From NCBI RefSeq assembly GCF_964204865.1, contig NC_135251.1:18786001-18850000 (forward strand): 64,000 nt of DNA. The letters are read 5' to 3'. Source of the DNA: Styela clava (taxonomy: Eukaryota > Chordata > Ascidiacea > Stolidobranchia > Styelidae). The notes beneath the pieces are model-generated. The model ran no database searches. It was given only the letters and a program-made list of their open reading frames with translations, and was not told where the DNA came from. Shown here one piece after another: positions 24,866 through 38,200 of this stretch. The position numbers and the translations under genes were made by a program. Within the stretch, counting starts at the first letter, position 1, and each line of letters opens with the position of its first letter.

Positions 24866-25694
24866 TGTAGACGCCAAATTTGGAGTGCCTTTAGCGCCCA
24901 CACCAGGTGTATTTCTTAGATGGTCGATCTGTTTTAGTAAACTGATTTTGTCACTCCAATGCAAAAAGACGCGTACAACAGTACAAGTTGATGTCGTTTA
25001 TTGTCAGGAAAGTACAGGTGTATGAAGATACGTCGGTACGATGTTATAGGTATGATAATACAACAGTACGTGATTACGACAATACGTGGATACGAGAGTA
25101 CGTCAGTACGAGAGTACATCAATACGTGTACGGGAAGTACGGTTTTCTAAATAAAACAAACAATAATTACAACAAATAATGTGCCGGCAAGAAATAACTC
25201 AATTGACAATTGAAATCATTAACTAAACAAAATTGTACACATTAGAACTGAACTTAACATACGCAGGTTTACGCCAGTATAATAACAGTTGCGGCTGATT
25301 ACAAAAGTGGTCATTATAGAACACGGTACAACCGAAATATTCCTTAAATATAAAAACAATAAACTGAAATACGTACTTGACAGTGTAGCTTTCAGCTTAC
25401 GAAACAATCGACAGTTGATTGGGACAGTTATTGAAATTAAGTTAATGTTATTAAATCTAAATATATGAAAATACAATTAAAACCTTGGAACTACAAATCT
25501 CCAGACAACGAAAACCTTGCACCACAAATCCCACAGTCGTGAGAAGGTCGAATCAAGGTACTGAAGCAGCGCGCGCAGCAAACGCGCACGGGGTATTATG
25601 ATGTCACAATCACTAAAATCTGTGAACGTATGTACCACCAGCGCCTCCAGTGGTAAACAACAAAAAATATAATGAAGCGAAAGAGGCAGTTTCA
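24866..25694 (-). repeat. 5' LTR of the BEL/Pao element, 829 bp
   Basis: It is the near-identical partner of the 17313-18145 LTR. On the minus strand it drives the element. By eye the only differences are an 8-bp loss in the gtacg run and a 4-bp gain (aatt) near 25201. Confidence 0.95.
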
Positions 25695-25699
25695 ATTAG

Positions 25700-27616
25700 T
25701 ATAACGTTTGAATTGTCATTTACAAAAGTGAAGGGTAACTTTATCCCATTTGGTTGATGAAGAGTTTGTTTTGCAGTCAAGATTTTCAGTATGATTCAAC
25801 TTAAATATACATAATCCACATTATAAATTGCTAGAAAAGGAGGATATGCTTGATAATATGTTCTATAATTTTTTTATTTAGTCATACTTCAAATTTTCAA
25901 TTAATCTATGATAGTCGATTGCACATATGGATGTTGTACCGGTTGGGGGTAAGATCGATATACTTTCAGTTACTGCAAAATACGTATATTTGTTTGTCAT
26001 ATTTTGAAGATTCCCTATTAGCAACTATTCAAGAAAGCTATATATAAACAAAATTCAAACGCAAGTGCGCAAATCAAAGCAAAATGCATGATGTAAGCAA
26101 AGTCATGCTTAGCTGGTTTTTAAGAGTCTACCTAATTTTAGAAAAGCCTCGTCATAATTTTTTTTAGAGTATGGCTAAGTTCGTTGACGAAGTGTGGAAG
26201 TCTTCCGACACTTAAAGGAATTCCAAAACTGTTGATTAAAATATGAGAGATGACTTGTAACAGGTGTAAACAGTAGATGTAATAAAATGATATATGGCAT
26301 GATATGAAAATTAGACGACATAAATTTTAATTTGATTAGTCTGTCGTCAATTTACAGCCAATGGACAAACAATAGTTTTGACGTTAGAGAGAAAAAAAGC
26401 ATCAAAGTCGTTGTTGTCAATAGTACATTCATGCTATGAACGACCAACTATTGTGGACATTACGACATGACAAATTGCAAGTATAAAGCCATGCACCTCG
26501 AGCTGAAAATTTTTATCTATTATGACGGGCTAACAAAATGTAGGTAGAGGCTTACCACTGAATGACACATCGTATTTTAGCCTTTTATTACTCTTGATAC
26601 AAGTCATTTCTCATATTTCCATCAATAGCAGTTTTGCTAAGCGCAATAACATTGCCAATGGACACACAGTAGCCTACTCAAAAGAGAATTTCATAGTTGT
26701 CACCAGCACATTCGGTACTCCCGTAGTATGTATACCAGGTTAGGGTTCGGTTATAATTTTATTCCGAATTTCCTATTATAGTTCTATAACGAGTTCGAGG
26801 ACTGTCTGTGTTTGCCAAGTGAATACCCCCTTGCCCATAGGTTTCAGTCTCTTTCAACTTGATGTAAAATAGTCTCCAAAATGTCGTGTCCCACTTATCC
26901 GGGACATAATAGAAAACAACCTACTGTACCACTAGCGGCTAAATCTGTATGTATCATTATACTTAACTTGTAGAAACTTGCTTTTGGATGATCCGTTTAT
27001 TTGTATCACTTCAGTACATCTACATTACGTTAGTACAAGTTTGGAAGTTTCCATGAGCGTAAGAATGCTTTTCTAAATTGAACAAAGTGTAGGGTGATTA
27101 GAAAATAGCTTGCACCAAACGTTATTTAGTTTGTGGAGATTGAATATATCCGGGTATTCCGTATTTTAACCAGGATAGTTACCGATTTCACAAGATTTTT
27201 GGCGGTGAATTGACCAAAAACCAGCAAACAGTTCTCTTGCGAATAACTCAAAATTGACAAATTCGCAAGACCCCCAAAATACGAATTAAAACTAAAATTA
27301 TTCGAGCAGCCTATTAAGTATTTTCATATCTTCAGAATGCGGTGGCATTTTAGAGTAGAGGTGCTTTTATTTTATCGTAAGTCGACGCAATTGCGAGATA
27401 CGTTCAACACAGCTAGTATGGAAAGACATTCTAAAATGCTCGAATCGGCAATAAATTAAATATTTTGGTATTTTGGTATAACAAGTCGGCTTTTATGCAT
27501 ACGACATTACCCGTGTATGTACATCACTCAAATGATATCAAGTATATATATACGCAATATCAAGTATATGCGTATGACATTGACCCTACTCAGTAGTCAG
27601 TGACTACTGTATAGTG
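25700..27616. other. gene-poor intergenic DNA
   Basis: Nothing with coding character and splice context was found. At about 26690-26760, ctcccgtagtatgt and aggttagggttcgg look like a partial copy of the palindromic element family. Confidence 0.4.
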
Positions 27617-27939
27617 CAGGGGTGGACAACTTCTCTAGTCGGCGGGCCAGATGTGGGAAAATGAAGTTCTCGGGGGGCCGGATTATAACATGGATAGTAT
27701 TTAATATCTTAATCACATATTTATTCGCTAATGCAAAAAAGAAAATTATAAATCCAGTTTAAAGTAAAGTTTAAACTACAAAAAATAGAGACCAAAAAAC
27801 CCATAATGAATTTATCATAATATACTAAAAGTGTAATAATGTAATATCATATTGTACTGATGTATATACAGTTAGCGGGCCGGTCAAAATCTCGTAGCGG
27901 GCTGGACACGGCCCGCGGGCCGTATGTTGCCCACCCCTG
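27617..27939. mobile_element. short hAT-type element, 323 bp, with 8-bp TSD
   Basis: The left end caggggtggacaac and right end gttgcccacccctg are inverted copies. Subterminal gcgggccag / cgcgggccg blocks occur at both ends. Flanks are gtatagtg at 27609-27616 and gtatagta at 27940-27947. The interior is AT-rich, with no transposase. Confidence 0.9.
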
Positions 27940-28044
27940 GTATAGTATATGCATATTTCGTTGGCTCTGTTTGTACATGAGTTGGTCGTATATGCATATA
28001 TTCGGTTGTGTATTCATATCACGTTTCCAACCACACTCTATGTT

Positions 28045-28154
28045 TATACAGCAGGTAGTGAAGAACATAGTATTCAGCAACTAGGAATTTCACATAACAA
28101 AGATAGTGGAGAACATAGTATCCAGCAACGAGGAATTTCACATAACCAAGAATG
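28045..28154 (+). CDS. candidate 5' exon of the kinase-Kelch gene, with an in-frame repeat
   Basis: The sequence after tttatacag holds two copies of a 48-bp unit (16 codons, core EHSIQQ-GISHN) and ends gaat before gtgagt. The one base left over fits the phase of the next exon at 28603, giving ...HNQEYYVGTRASP. A repeat length divisible by three and the matching phase support coding. No start codon is resolved, and the exon sits just after a hAT insertion, so it is only a candidate. Another phase-compatible option is a short exon ending at about 28479. Confidence 0.35.
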
Positions 28155-28602
28155 TGAGTGTGAAAATACTGTAGTCAATATCAGATTGATGAAATATTGC
28201 AATCAAAACCCGTTTATATATTAGAATACCGACACTGAAGCCTGATTAAAACAAAAAGTCGTGCAAGGTAAACTCCTTGATATCTTGCTCCTGAAACTCG
28301 TTTTTCGTTGAAAAAGACTTGAACGAGTGAATGAACTTGAGGAAAACAACGTGAACCTTAAATCATATACATAAATGACTTGAATACACACGCAAAATAA
28401 CGAGGAACATTTTTTTAGACCAGTTCCAGGATGGCAACTACAAAGCAGCAAGAATAGGAAACTGCAACAAAATCATTGTGAGTTTTGTTTGTTGAAACAA
28501 ATTAATCCTCTTTAAACTTATCTGAATTTAAGTTATTCATAATTGTGCCTAGAATAACTCGACAGTTTAATAAAATATTATCATCATATTTCTGGCTTTC
28601 AG

Positions 28603-31600
28603 ATTATTACGTTGGTACAAGAGCTTCGCCGAATCCACCATCTACTCAACGACAGCAATCCAAGTCGAATAATGACAATGAATCAAAGTTATCCGAGGAA
28701 ATATATTTACTGAAGAATCAGACATTGGGTCGAAATCGAAATTCACAAGTATTCAAGGGCCTACATAGGTAGTTATATATATATATATGGTGTCCATTGA
28801 GTCTTGAAATTTTTTCAAAAATGCAAAGGATTTATCGATACCGTGTATCTTTTCGTTAGCAATATTCATTGCCTTGCTCTGTCTTCCATTTGCTTTTCAA
28901 TTTCCAAGAGAATGTACCACGACATGGTAAGGTTAGACACCTAATGCATTTACAATGTTTCACTTTATTTTGATTTTGAATTTAAAGGTTTCAACTCTGA
29001 GCTCTCAACCTTTTTTATTTCATTATATCCAATTTGTATTTTTGTGCAGATCTCCAGTGATAGGAGAACAAGACATCGCCATCAAAATAATTGACTTGAC
29101 TAATGATGAAAGAAGAAACAGGAGACTGCTGGAAGAGGCTCAGATATTAAATAAACTAACTCATCCAAATATAATCAAAATGATTAGATCGGGTATACAT
29201 GAAGGTGATCGTGGGAAGTTTATTTACATTGCAATGGAACTTTGCCATGAACAGAACCTTCATGATTTTATCAAAGAGTTTGAAGAAAGACGAAAAGAAT
29301 TGAAAATACAGGATTGTATGTCTCATAGTCGACAGATTTGTGAAGGCCTGCTTTACCTTCATGAGAAAAAAATTGTTCATGGAGATCTAAATCCGTACAA
29401 TATTCTGTTTTCTCGGGACAGTTCACAGATAAAAATTGCAGATTTCGGATTAAGCAAAATTGACAATTCTTACACCAGCTCTATACCTCAATATGTTTTG
29501 AACGGGTGGAAACCTCACGATGGCAAATTTAGCAAATACTCAGATATATATTCTTTAGCATTGACGTTTTATTTCATGTGGTCTACAGGAAAACACGTAT
29601 TTGGTTCAAATCCAGAATCTTGGGCACATTACATAAGCACTGGAGGAACTAAATATATGGATATGACCCACCTTCGCTCTCCAGAATTTGATGAAGGTAA
29701 AATTATTCTAGAAAAAATGCTGAGTGCTGATCCAAAAGACCGGCCATCAGCAAAGGAAATTCTTCGCCATGATTTCTTCAAAGGTAGGTAATGATGTTTA
29801 CATATTGTTTTTATTTCCGAAAGCTAATACAACAAAATGCTTGAAATTATGAACATTGCAGGCAGTGTACGACGAGTCATGGTATACAAGTTAAATACAA
29901 CATTCAATCTATATATAGTAATAATATAGTTTTTGAATTGGACATTGGACCTGAGAACACGTTTTGTTATTCATAATCTTTTACGTGATTTACAGCCGAT
30001 TAGTAGAGCTACCAGTACATTGAAAGATGGCAGAACGTGAAACTATATATATAAGTATATATATAATAATAAAGTAAATATAAAGTAATATATAACATAT
30101 ATATAAGTTTAAAGTAAAGTCAATACAGTATACAGATGTAATTCCCCCATAAATTGCGGGGAGGTTCATTTTTGATATGGTTGATAAAGAATTATTACTG
30201 GCCATCACATATCCCACTGGCACCCAAAACCACGAGTCATCCTTTATTGCCAATCTGAAGTGGAGACATGAGGAAATTATAACCAATTAGTTAATATCTA
30301 ACGGCCTGTCTAAACATGTTGTGTAACATGGTGTAAATATGTTTACAAGTATTTTTTCTCTTGACAAAGCCGATATCGAAAAAAAAATATATACGCACAT
30401 TTTTCACTGGGGCTTCATTCCCAATAATTAACTATTCATTTTGCGCTTATTCGTAGATGATTTTGAAGATTACACTCCGGCTAGTCCAAGGAACTTGGTT
30501 GTTCAGGAACAACCAGTTTCGACTACAAAGACTGGTAAGACTATCCTTAATTGTTGGAAAGGAAGTATAGCTTTTATTAACATTCTGTTGTGAATATTTT
30601 TCATGTTTTGCTGAAAAATAATTGTATTCTTTCAACTACGTTGCGATGTGGACTTGCGTGCTCTGCATGAAGATGTTTTACCTAAACAGTGCAGCTCTTA
30701 CTTTGTCTACTTTCCTGAAATAAAAGTCCCAACACTGAATAAAATTGTCGATATAAATTTTTAATAAATTCAATTCAGCATAGCATACTAGGGAATGTCT
30801 TCCACCTTCAACTATCGACATTTGTCGTCCAGTCTATTAGCCGATTCTTCCCCCACAATTCCATTCCTCAGTTATCTGGATTTTCATATTAATGGAATAT
30901 TTTATCGTGATGATGTATGTAATATGTCTTTTTCAGTCATGATTCTGTTCGACTCTCAATCGCGGGAATTGAAAAGTTACGATCCAGAAACGAATAGTTT
31001 GAGAGCAATTACTGTAAGACATTTTGATACTAAAACAATAGCAAATAAGTCCATCACAAGTTTGCACGCCATTTCACTAACAAAGAAAAGTTAATAGCCC
31101 GGCTCTGATAACCTTTTTTATTTAATATGAAAATATACATATGAACTCCTATCTGATAGTGATAATATAATATAAATGTACATTTTGATAAGACAGTATG
31201 TACGTGCGACAACCTAACAAATAACATCAAGAGTCCCAAGGCTCTTCGAAATCGACTTGAGTCAAACATTTCTGGCGGCTAGTCATTTGATATCATGGCG
31301 AACCTCTCTGAATTGTAAACATTTTATATTGCTACCATAAACCTGAACCTTTTTATTTAATATGAAAATATAGACATCAAATTTCTGTCTAATAGTGTAA
31401 AATTATTCATGCCTTCAGAATTCAAATATTTATGATTCCAAATTGATGTGAAACTGTGAAAGCCAAACTGATGCAAAAAAGAGTTGACAAGGATTGACTT
31501 TCAATTTTTATTACCGCGTTTTGAAGTACAATCCATATATGTGAATGATTATTCGTCTAAAATTGCCGGATTATTAAATTTTAGTATCACTATATTTTTG

Positions 31601-33699
31601 AGTAGAAATTCAGAAAATAACTACTCAATTAAATAACCATATTGTTTTATTACAGCCTTGTACACCAGAGATGAACAGACGCCACTTATCAGCAGTTGCT
31701 ATTGGACAATTTGTTTATGTTCTTCAGAATAAAATGGCGTGGAAATTAAATGTTGGTATTCGCCATTCAAAATGGACTAAAATTCAAAATCTGGATGAAA
31801 ATCATGGAGAATTTCCCCCTGTAGCAGCATTCAATGGTAAGAAGTTAACTACCTTTTATTCGAACCACATCCATCTGAAAGCATATGAGGAGTGTATCTC
31901 ACTAACAAGTATTACATTCACTCATAATGAATTACGCGTTACACATTATTATATGTCGTCAAGTGTTGAACAGATGAAGAGCCTGGATGGTTATCGATCA
32001 TTCCACGAGAGATGCCGGTAGAGGTGACAAGCCCATCGATTTTTGGAGTACAATATGTAATGATGATGATTGATTGACAACCAGTTCATGTATGCCCGGT
32101 GCCTTAGGATGATTTCCTGACTGTCGTTAGCGGGCCCAAAATCACTTTGCTTCTTGATTCTTGATTATCAGATGATTGTTATTTGTTTTATTTTTGCACT
32201 AGATAATATAAGGATGTTGTTATCCATTTATAGTATCGCATTCTCGTTATAGGATTTATCCACGTTGCTGGCGGTGAAAGCGTCTCCCCACTTCGCACAG
32301 CATCGAAACAAACATGCAGCAAATACAACCACAGCACAGATTTGTGGGAAAAACTCCCTAAGATGAATTCCAAGAGAGCTCACCACGCATTTATAGCTTG
32401 TCAAGGTATAATGTTATCTCTTGTTGCATGGCAAGATACCTAATAAAAATGTGAAGATATTCAAAAACAAATTTGTTGATTGTTATTGAATTTAAATGTT
32501 TGCACACCGCTGTTCATATGGAAGATAACCTGATGGGATTCTCATCGTTTTTATATTCACCAGGAGCAGTAATAAATGCAAAGTGCCAAGTTAAATATTT
32601 TTACAAAGAAAGGGCGCATAAGTTTTAAACTTTAATTTATAATGAACTCACTTATTAACAATTTTAATTTCTCTAGGGTACCTATGGTGCATCGGTGGAA
32701 AAGACGGAACAAAAGTGCTTAAGAACTATGAGAGATTTGATCCAAATGATGGCACCAAAGGTAGCTGGGAGTTAAACAAATGTCCCATGGATTTGCATTA
32801 CGCACCTGCTGCGGCAGCGCACAACGAAAAAATATACGTTTTAGGTATGCAGGGTTATAATTGTACCAGTGCTTGATCATTTGGATAGGGTTTGCAACGT
32901 CATATACATATGTAACCAAAAATATCATATACAGCCAACCAAATATACACTTACGGACAATTGCGTGCACATATACAACCAACTTGATATGCATATACCA
33001 GAGATGTTCATACACAGACAATTAATTTTATATACACGCATGAACGTGTGTTTGCTATCACAGCTTTGCATTATTTTAAATGGATATGTAGTCCTTCACA
33101 ACCAACTCGACCAATTCCGATGCTGATTATCCCGGAATTTACGGTCGGTGTATTGAATTACCAATATGTCTCTCCAACTTGGTTGCAGGTGGATCTAATG
33201 GGAGAAACAGGGTTAAAATTGTTTATGAGTTTAACACAAACAGATGTCAATGGACGAAACTATCAACATTGCTACAAGTACCGAGGGCATGTTTTAGAGC
33301 ATGTGTCATTAATTCTGTACTGTATGTCGTTGGAGGAAGTACGAGGTATGTAATATGTCGGAAATTCGTTTAGCAATTCACCAAGTCGAGCTGTAGTGCT
33401 CTGATTAATATGCTGTTTCTTTTAAGAAATATATACTTGACTTTAAAACGACAATACTAGAAAAGTGTTTCAGTTTGCTTAGCTTTTGTTTTATATTTGT
33501 GTTAAATTGCTTTCATTTGACTGTGGGAATATATGCTGGCGGCCAAATTTTGTTTTACAATTTTTCTAGTTCAAGTATGGAAAAATCCAAAATCATTGAC
33601 ACGGGAGCAACTACACCTTTTCAAAAGATCCAACACGAACTAATCGATAATATGCATATTAAAGGAGAGGGTACTGTCTGCATCACTTTTTCAACATAA
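28603..33699 (+). CDS. IRE1-like protein kinase fused to Kelch repeats (5' end unresolved)
   Basis: Exons 28603-28768, 29050-29783, 30457-30534, 30937-31013, 31656-31836, 32253-32405, 32677-32844, 33189-33345 and 33474-33699 join in phase, about 645 residues plus a missing N-terminus. The second exon holds most of the kinase: AIKII lysine, HGDLNPYN loop, ADFGLSK, and DPKDRPSAKEIL near its end. HRD reads HGD and the loop lysine is Asn; the glycine loop is weak. The lobe resembles IRE1/RNase L kinases, but there is no KEN nuclease domain. After a linker come Kelch blades with paired glycines (VAGGES, CIGGKDG, VVGGST), usually split at phase 1. Kelch propellers bind proteins, so this may be a targeted kinase or pseudokinase. 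The last exon is the least certain. I do not know this gene. Confidence 0.75.
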
Positions 33700-35289
33700 A
33701 AATGTTGAATTACAGTTGGATTACCTACGCGATCAAGCAGAAGCAATATTTTGGGGATGTTTAAAACATTATCCTATGTTGTGATATTGTCAAAGAGCTA
33801 GGTTACAAGCGAAGGAATGAACAGAGCATGACATATAGTAAAAAAATGTTTTGAGATTTGAATACCTCTTTTTCCATTTTCTTGCATATTGTGTGCAAAT
33901 ATTACAAGAAAATGATATTTTGCACAGACAGCCATATATTCACACGTAGAATTATAAAACAATGGGACTCGCAAACAATTTTGCAACTTATAATACTCGA
34001 AATTCTGGCCGCAGGCCGTTTTAAATGATTTACTGTGAAAGGCAAAGTCGTAGCATCACTATATTCATGCCGTTGGTGGATTGTCATTGTGTTCATGAAA
34101 CTTACATTTATATATTCTTATTCAACTTTTCTCTATAGTTTATCGTGTGGTTTTAAAATTAAATAGGCAGAAAAAATCGCAGTTGCTTTTTATTAGAACA
34201 TAAGGTGGCTATGGATTAAGTTTCTTGAAATATGGAAAGACCGTGCATAGTCTATTCTATTTTTAGTAGGATATTATTCATTTTGATCGTGATTACTCCA
34301 AAAGCTATTCGGAAATAGTGTATCAATTGTGAATTCCCATTTGTATTAATTTATAAAACAGAGATTGCGAACTTTTTTAATAAATAGGTTACATTTGCGA
34401 ACTATATTTTTATCACGACAAAAAGGATGTGGGTCACATAGGTTTATTTAATAAGTGTTGGCATACATGAGTAACTTTTGTTGTATCTTTATTGTAAATC
34501 TTATTATATCCTGGGTTATTATTTGTAGTTTTGAGCTTTACACACAATATGCCAAGAGTTCTGCTGAATTTTATATTTGAATTAGATTAAAAAATTCTAG
34601 GAAAGGGAAATAAAGCATACACGACAACAGACATTGCGAAATAACAAGTTCGAACGATTTTGATAATACAGGCAAAAAATATCCATATATATATATATAT
34701 ATATAATATGACCAATTCAGAACAAGACTCACGTCCATGACGGCGGCGTGCGACCCCAATCGTTTCCTAATCGTTTCCTGTCAATAAATTACAAATCGAG
34801 AGGGAAAAGTGAGGAAAAAGTCAAATGCAAACCAAAACCGTACCCATAAATGTTCTATATCCCAAAGTGATTGGTGTGCACACACATATAGAATATGGTC
34901 ATACAGGCAAGTTGACATCGATTAAAAATGTTGCTAATTTTTAAGCGAGAACTTTGTGATATAACCAAGATCACTAGGCTTGTTGCGACAAAATATGCTA
35001 CTTGGGGAATCAAGTATTTGTTGATATTCAATATCATTGACAGAAGGTCATCGACAGCAGTTGCGCTCATCGGTTGACTATACTAATACTTCATCAACGA
35101 AATGCATTCAAAGCGATTTTCAATATTTTATCAGGCATTATTTAGGTCGTTTATCGGGGAATCCGACGTACAAACATTGAATAGGCATTATAGAATTTAG
35201 CGTATCTGGGTAGCGTATTCGCGATGCTAATGGAAAGAAAAGCGTTTAAAATTATTTTTGCTTTTGCAAAGTTAAACGAATAGTTCACG
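33700..35289. other. intergenic DNA, no supported gene
   Basis: AT-rich, with a TA run at about 34685-34710. Open frames on both strands lack splice context or recognisable composition. Confidence 0.4.
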
Positions 35290-38200
35290 ATGAGGCCAGA
35301 TTTCTATATATACATACTTATATGTATTTTTGGAGTTCCACCTTCGCAACAACAAGAATCGCCAAGGTCGTCTGGAAAGCTGGAATCTTGTAATGTCGTT
35401 TGCAATTGTGGAGTAGGAGATAAGTCTCCCGAAAACGGCGAAACCGATCGGGGAGAACCTGGGCCACCAGGAAAAAAAGGACCACCTGGAAATATTGGCC
35501 CACGAGGAGAAAAGGGCGATCAGGTAGGAAAGTTGATAACTGTTTGTATACCAATACAATATTGGTGCATTCAATGTTCATTTGAAATGATGGCGTTTCT
35601 ATCAAGACTCTTGTCTTCAATTTATGTAGTTCGGCATTGAAGCCCTTGATACTATAGTATCAAATCTTAACACGAGTCTTTTAGTTGGGCCTATGAGCTT
35701 GATATTCACGATATATATAATTATATAACATACAAACAATCAAAAGTTTATGCTCAAAACCATATAAAAAATTAAAGGGACCAATTGGAATACCAGGCAA
35801 TGACGGCACAGATGCCAACGAAAATAGAGTGAGAACTGATGTTTTAAATACCTTGGGTAAGTATTTTAATTTTTATATGATCATATTAAAAACTTGCTGA
35901 ATCGGAATCAAAATATTTTAAATATTAATGGTATGTTATATTACATGATTTTTTGTTAATATATTCTACAGCATCAACAGTTATTTAATTTTTACCAAAA
36001 AACATTGTTTGCAAGCTTTCGGTTGGCTACTTACAGCTGTTATAATAGCCAAACCTGCACCTCTATCCAGGTGTTGGCTCGTGTTATTACTTTAGGAAAT
36101 CTTCCACACAACAGATGTAAATAAACTATATTTGCGGTTAACAATCCGTAGCACTCGTACATTACCAGGAAATTTTATTTAAAATTTGTTGTAAAAACGA
36201 AGATGCCACTTGAAATTTTTTCAAATGCTCCAAAGGTCTGAAGTCATGCAAAGAACTGGAAAGAAATGGCATTCTGAAGACTGGATATTATCTTATGCGG
36301 GGTCCTTCAAACACACCTGTGTTCAACTACTGCGATTTTCGAATATATTCGGGTAAGGTATACGCATGATAGGAGGAATGAACTATTCTAATGTAATTGT
36401 ATAAATCAAAAAGAATCGCAGTGCTTTAGTATCGACTACGTCTCGAACTAAAAAGCAAGCTTTTATTTTTCCTGAAATTTGATCCTTAAAATAATATTAA
36501 GGTTAATATCCACAATAAAAATAATTGTTGAAAAAAGTATATCCTGTAAATTTGAAGTGAATATTTTCATTACAACGTTGAGTTTAAGCCTAACTTTGTT
36601 CTGGCATTCATATATATATTATAAGTGAATTTGTCCATCGATTAAATAAGAAAACAACTAACTTAATTAGGATTTATTTCTGAAGGTGTGTGACATGCTT
36701 TTCAGATGTAACAAATTGTAACGATCTTTCCTCGCGGCATACCATCTTGAACTCGGGATTTTATAAGTTCGGAAGAGCTTCAGCAGATCAAAGCAATTTC
36801 AGATATTGTGAGCCGGTCTTCAGAGGTAGGAAATGGAATCAATGATGTAATTGTTGTGACTGAAATATATATTCTAATGTATATTTTGATATTAGTTTCA
36901 TTTTTAGGGAAAGCAAGCAAATATGGCTGCAAGTCTATGTTTTCTTATCTTTTACAAAAAAATAAGAGCATTATTAGGCTGAAAATAGTTCAATCAATTT
37001 AAATTAGCACATTTGGTTTTTGGGGTTAATAAAGTTTAGGGTTAATCGAATAAATGAATTTGTGTAAAATTGAGAAACTCTAGCCTTCCTCAAATTTACA
37101 CGAATTCATTTATTCAATCGTATTTAATTTTTTACCTTTTAAACGACAAATATTTGGGAAAAGAATTACCAAACAAGTACTAATTTTATGTAAAATATTT
37201 CACCGAATTTATTTTGCAGCAAGTTTTTAATAAAGCCTTAAAAATGAATAATAGTTCAAAATTGAATGCTGAGGTCCTCATCCTTTAGTCTACCTTGCCT
37301 AATGGTAGTAAATCCGGCCCCGACCACATAATTGAGATTTCATGGAAAATATCTTTAGTAATTCTACAAGAAGTTGATACAAAATGGAACGTGAAGATTT
37401 GCGTTTATGCATAATTTAAGTGAATGGGCGGTTCTTGGAAAGTGTTTACGAGCCTATATATATGTTTACTAAATGTATAAATTTGCTTTATTCTGTAGTA
37501 GCGCTGTCAAGGCTGTAACTCCGCTGGGAACTCGTGGGCGAGATGCCATGCCACAGAACTGCTATAGATAATTGAGCCAATGCTTAGCTAAGCGGTTCAA
37601 CTTTAAAATCGTTAATTAATAACTGTTTTTTCTTCAATAAATTGGGGTGGCAGGGTGAGCAAAAAATTGCAATAATGATTGACTTGAATTTTATTTACAG
37701 ATATATTGACCTGCCAGAAACTTCGTTCTACTCATGGAGTCCAGGATTCGGGATACTATTTGTTTGCTGTTGGAAATGGCGAAGGATTTCGTGTATTTTG
37801 CAACTTTACTTCTGATGGAGGTATATTTAATATCGTGTATAGTTTAAAAGTCGCTACCATTCTTTAATATACATTTGTGTTTCGTTATTTAATTTTTTCT
37901 CGAAATATCAACACCACATCAGTTTTATATCGAGCTGTATATGCCATTCAGCGTTACTCGGCCATTCGCTTGTTCTTGTCAATAATTCAGGTACGAATTC
38001 CCTATGTTGCAAAATTACACTTTCCAGTGCTGCGAGTCGATTGATTACTTCCTTGCGCTGTTTGTGATGACTTCGATGTGCAATTTTTCTGCATATTTCA
38101 ATCTACTTGAAGCACGTTTGCAATTTTTAACATTTCAAATTGCAGTTTTGTACATTTTGCAAAACTAATTTGATTGGTTCGTTTGATTATTATTCAAGGA

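Larger units (their letters stand above)
17313..25694 (-). mobile_element. complete BEL/Pao LTR retrotransposon
   Basis: The element lies on the minus strand. It has LTRs at both ends (TG...CA termini), a 5-bp TSD attag at 17308-17312 and 25695-25699, one uninterrupted gag-pol frame and a purine-rich tract beside the 3' LTR. By eye the LTRs differ only by two short indels, which suggests recent insertion. Gene order gag, protease, reverse transcriptase, RNase H, integrase, with the C-terminal domain common in this group, fits BEL/Pao. There is no env frame: only 147 bp separate the stop codon from the 3' LTR. Confidence 0.97.

Noticed and set aside
31837-32021. Continuation of the Kelch exon beyond 31836
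   Set aside because: A good donor (gtaaga) at 31837 restores phase with the next Kelch exon; the extension has no Kelch character.
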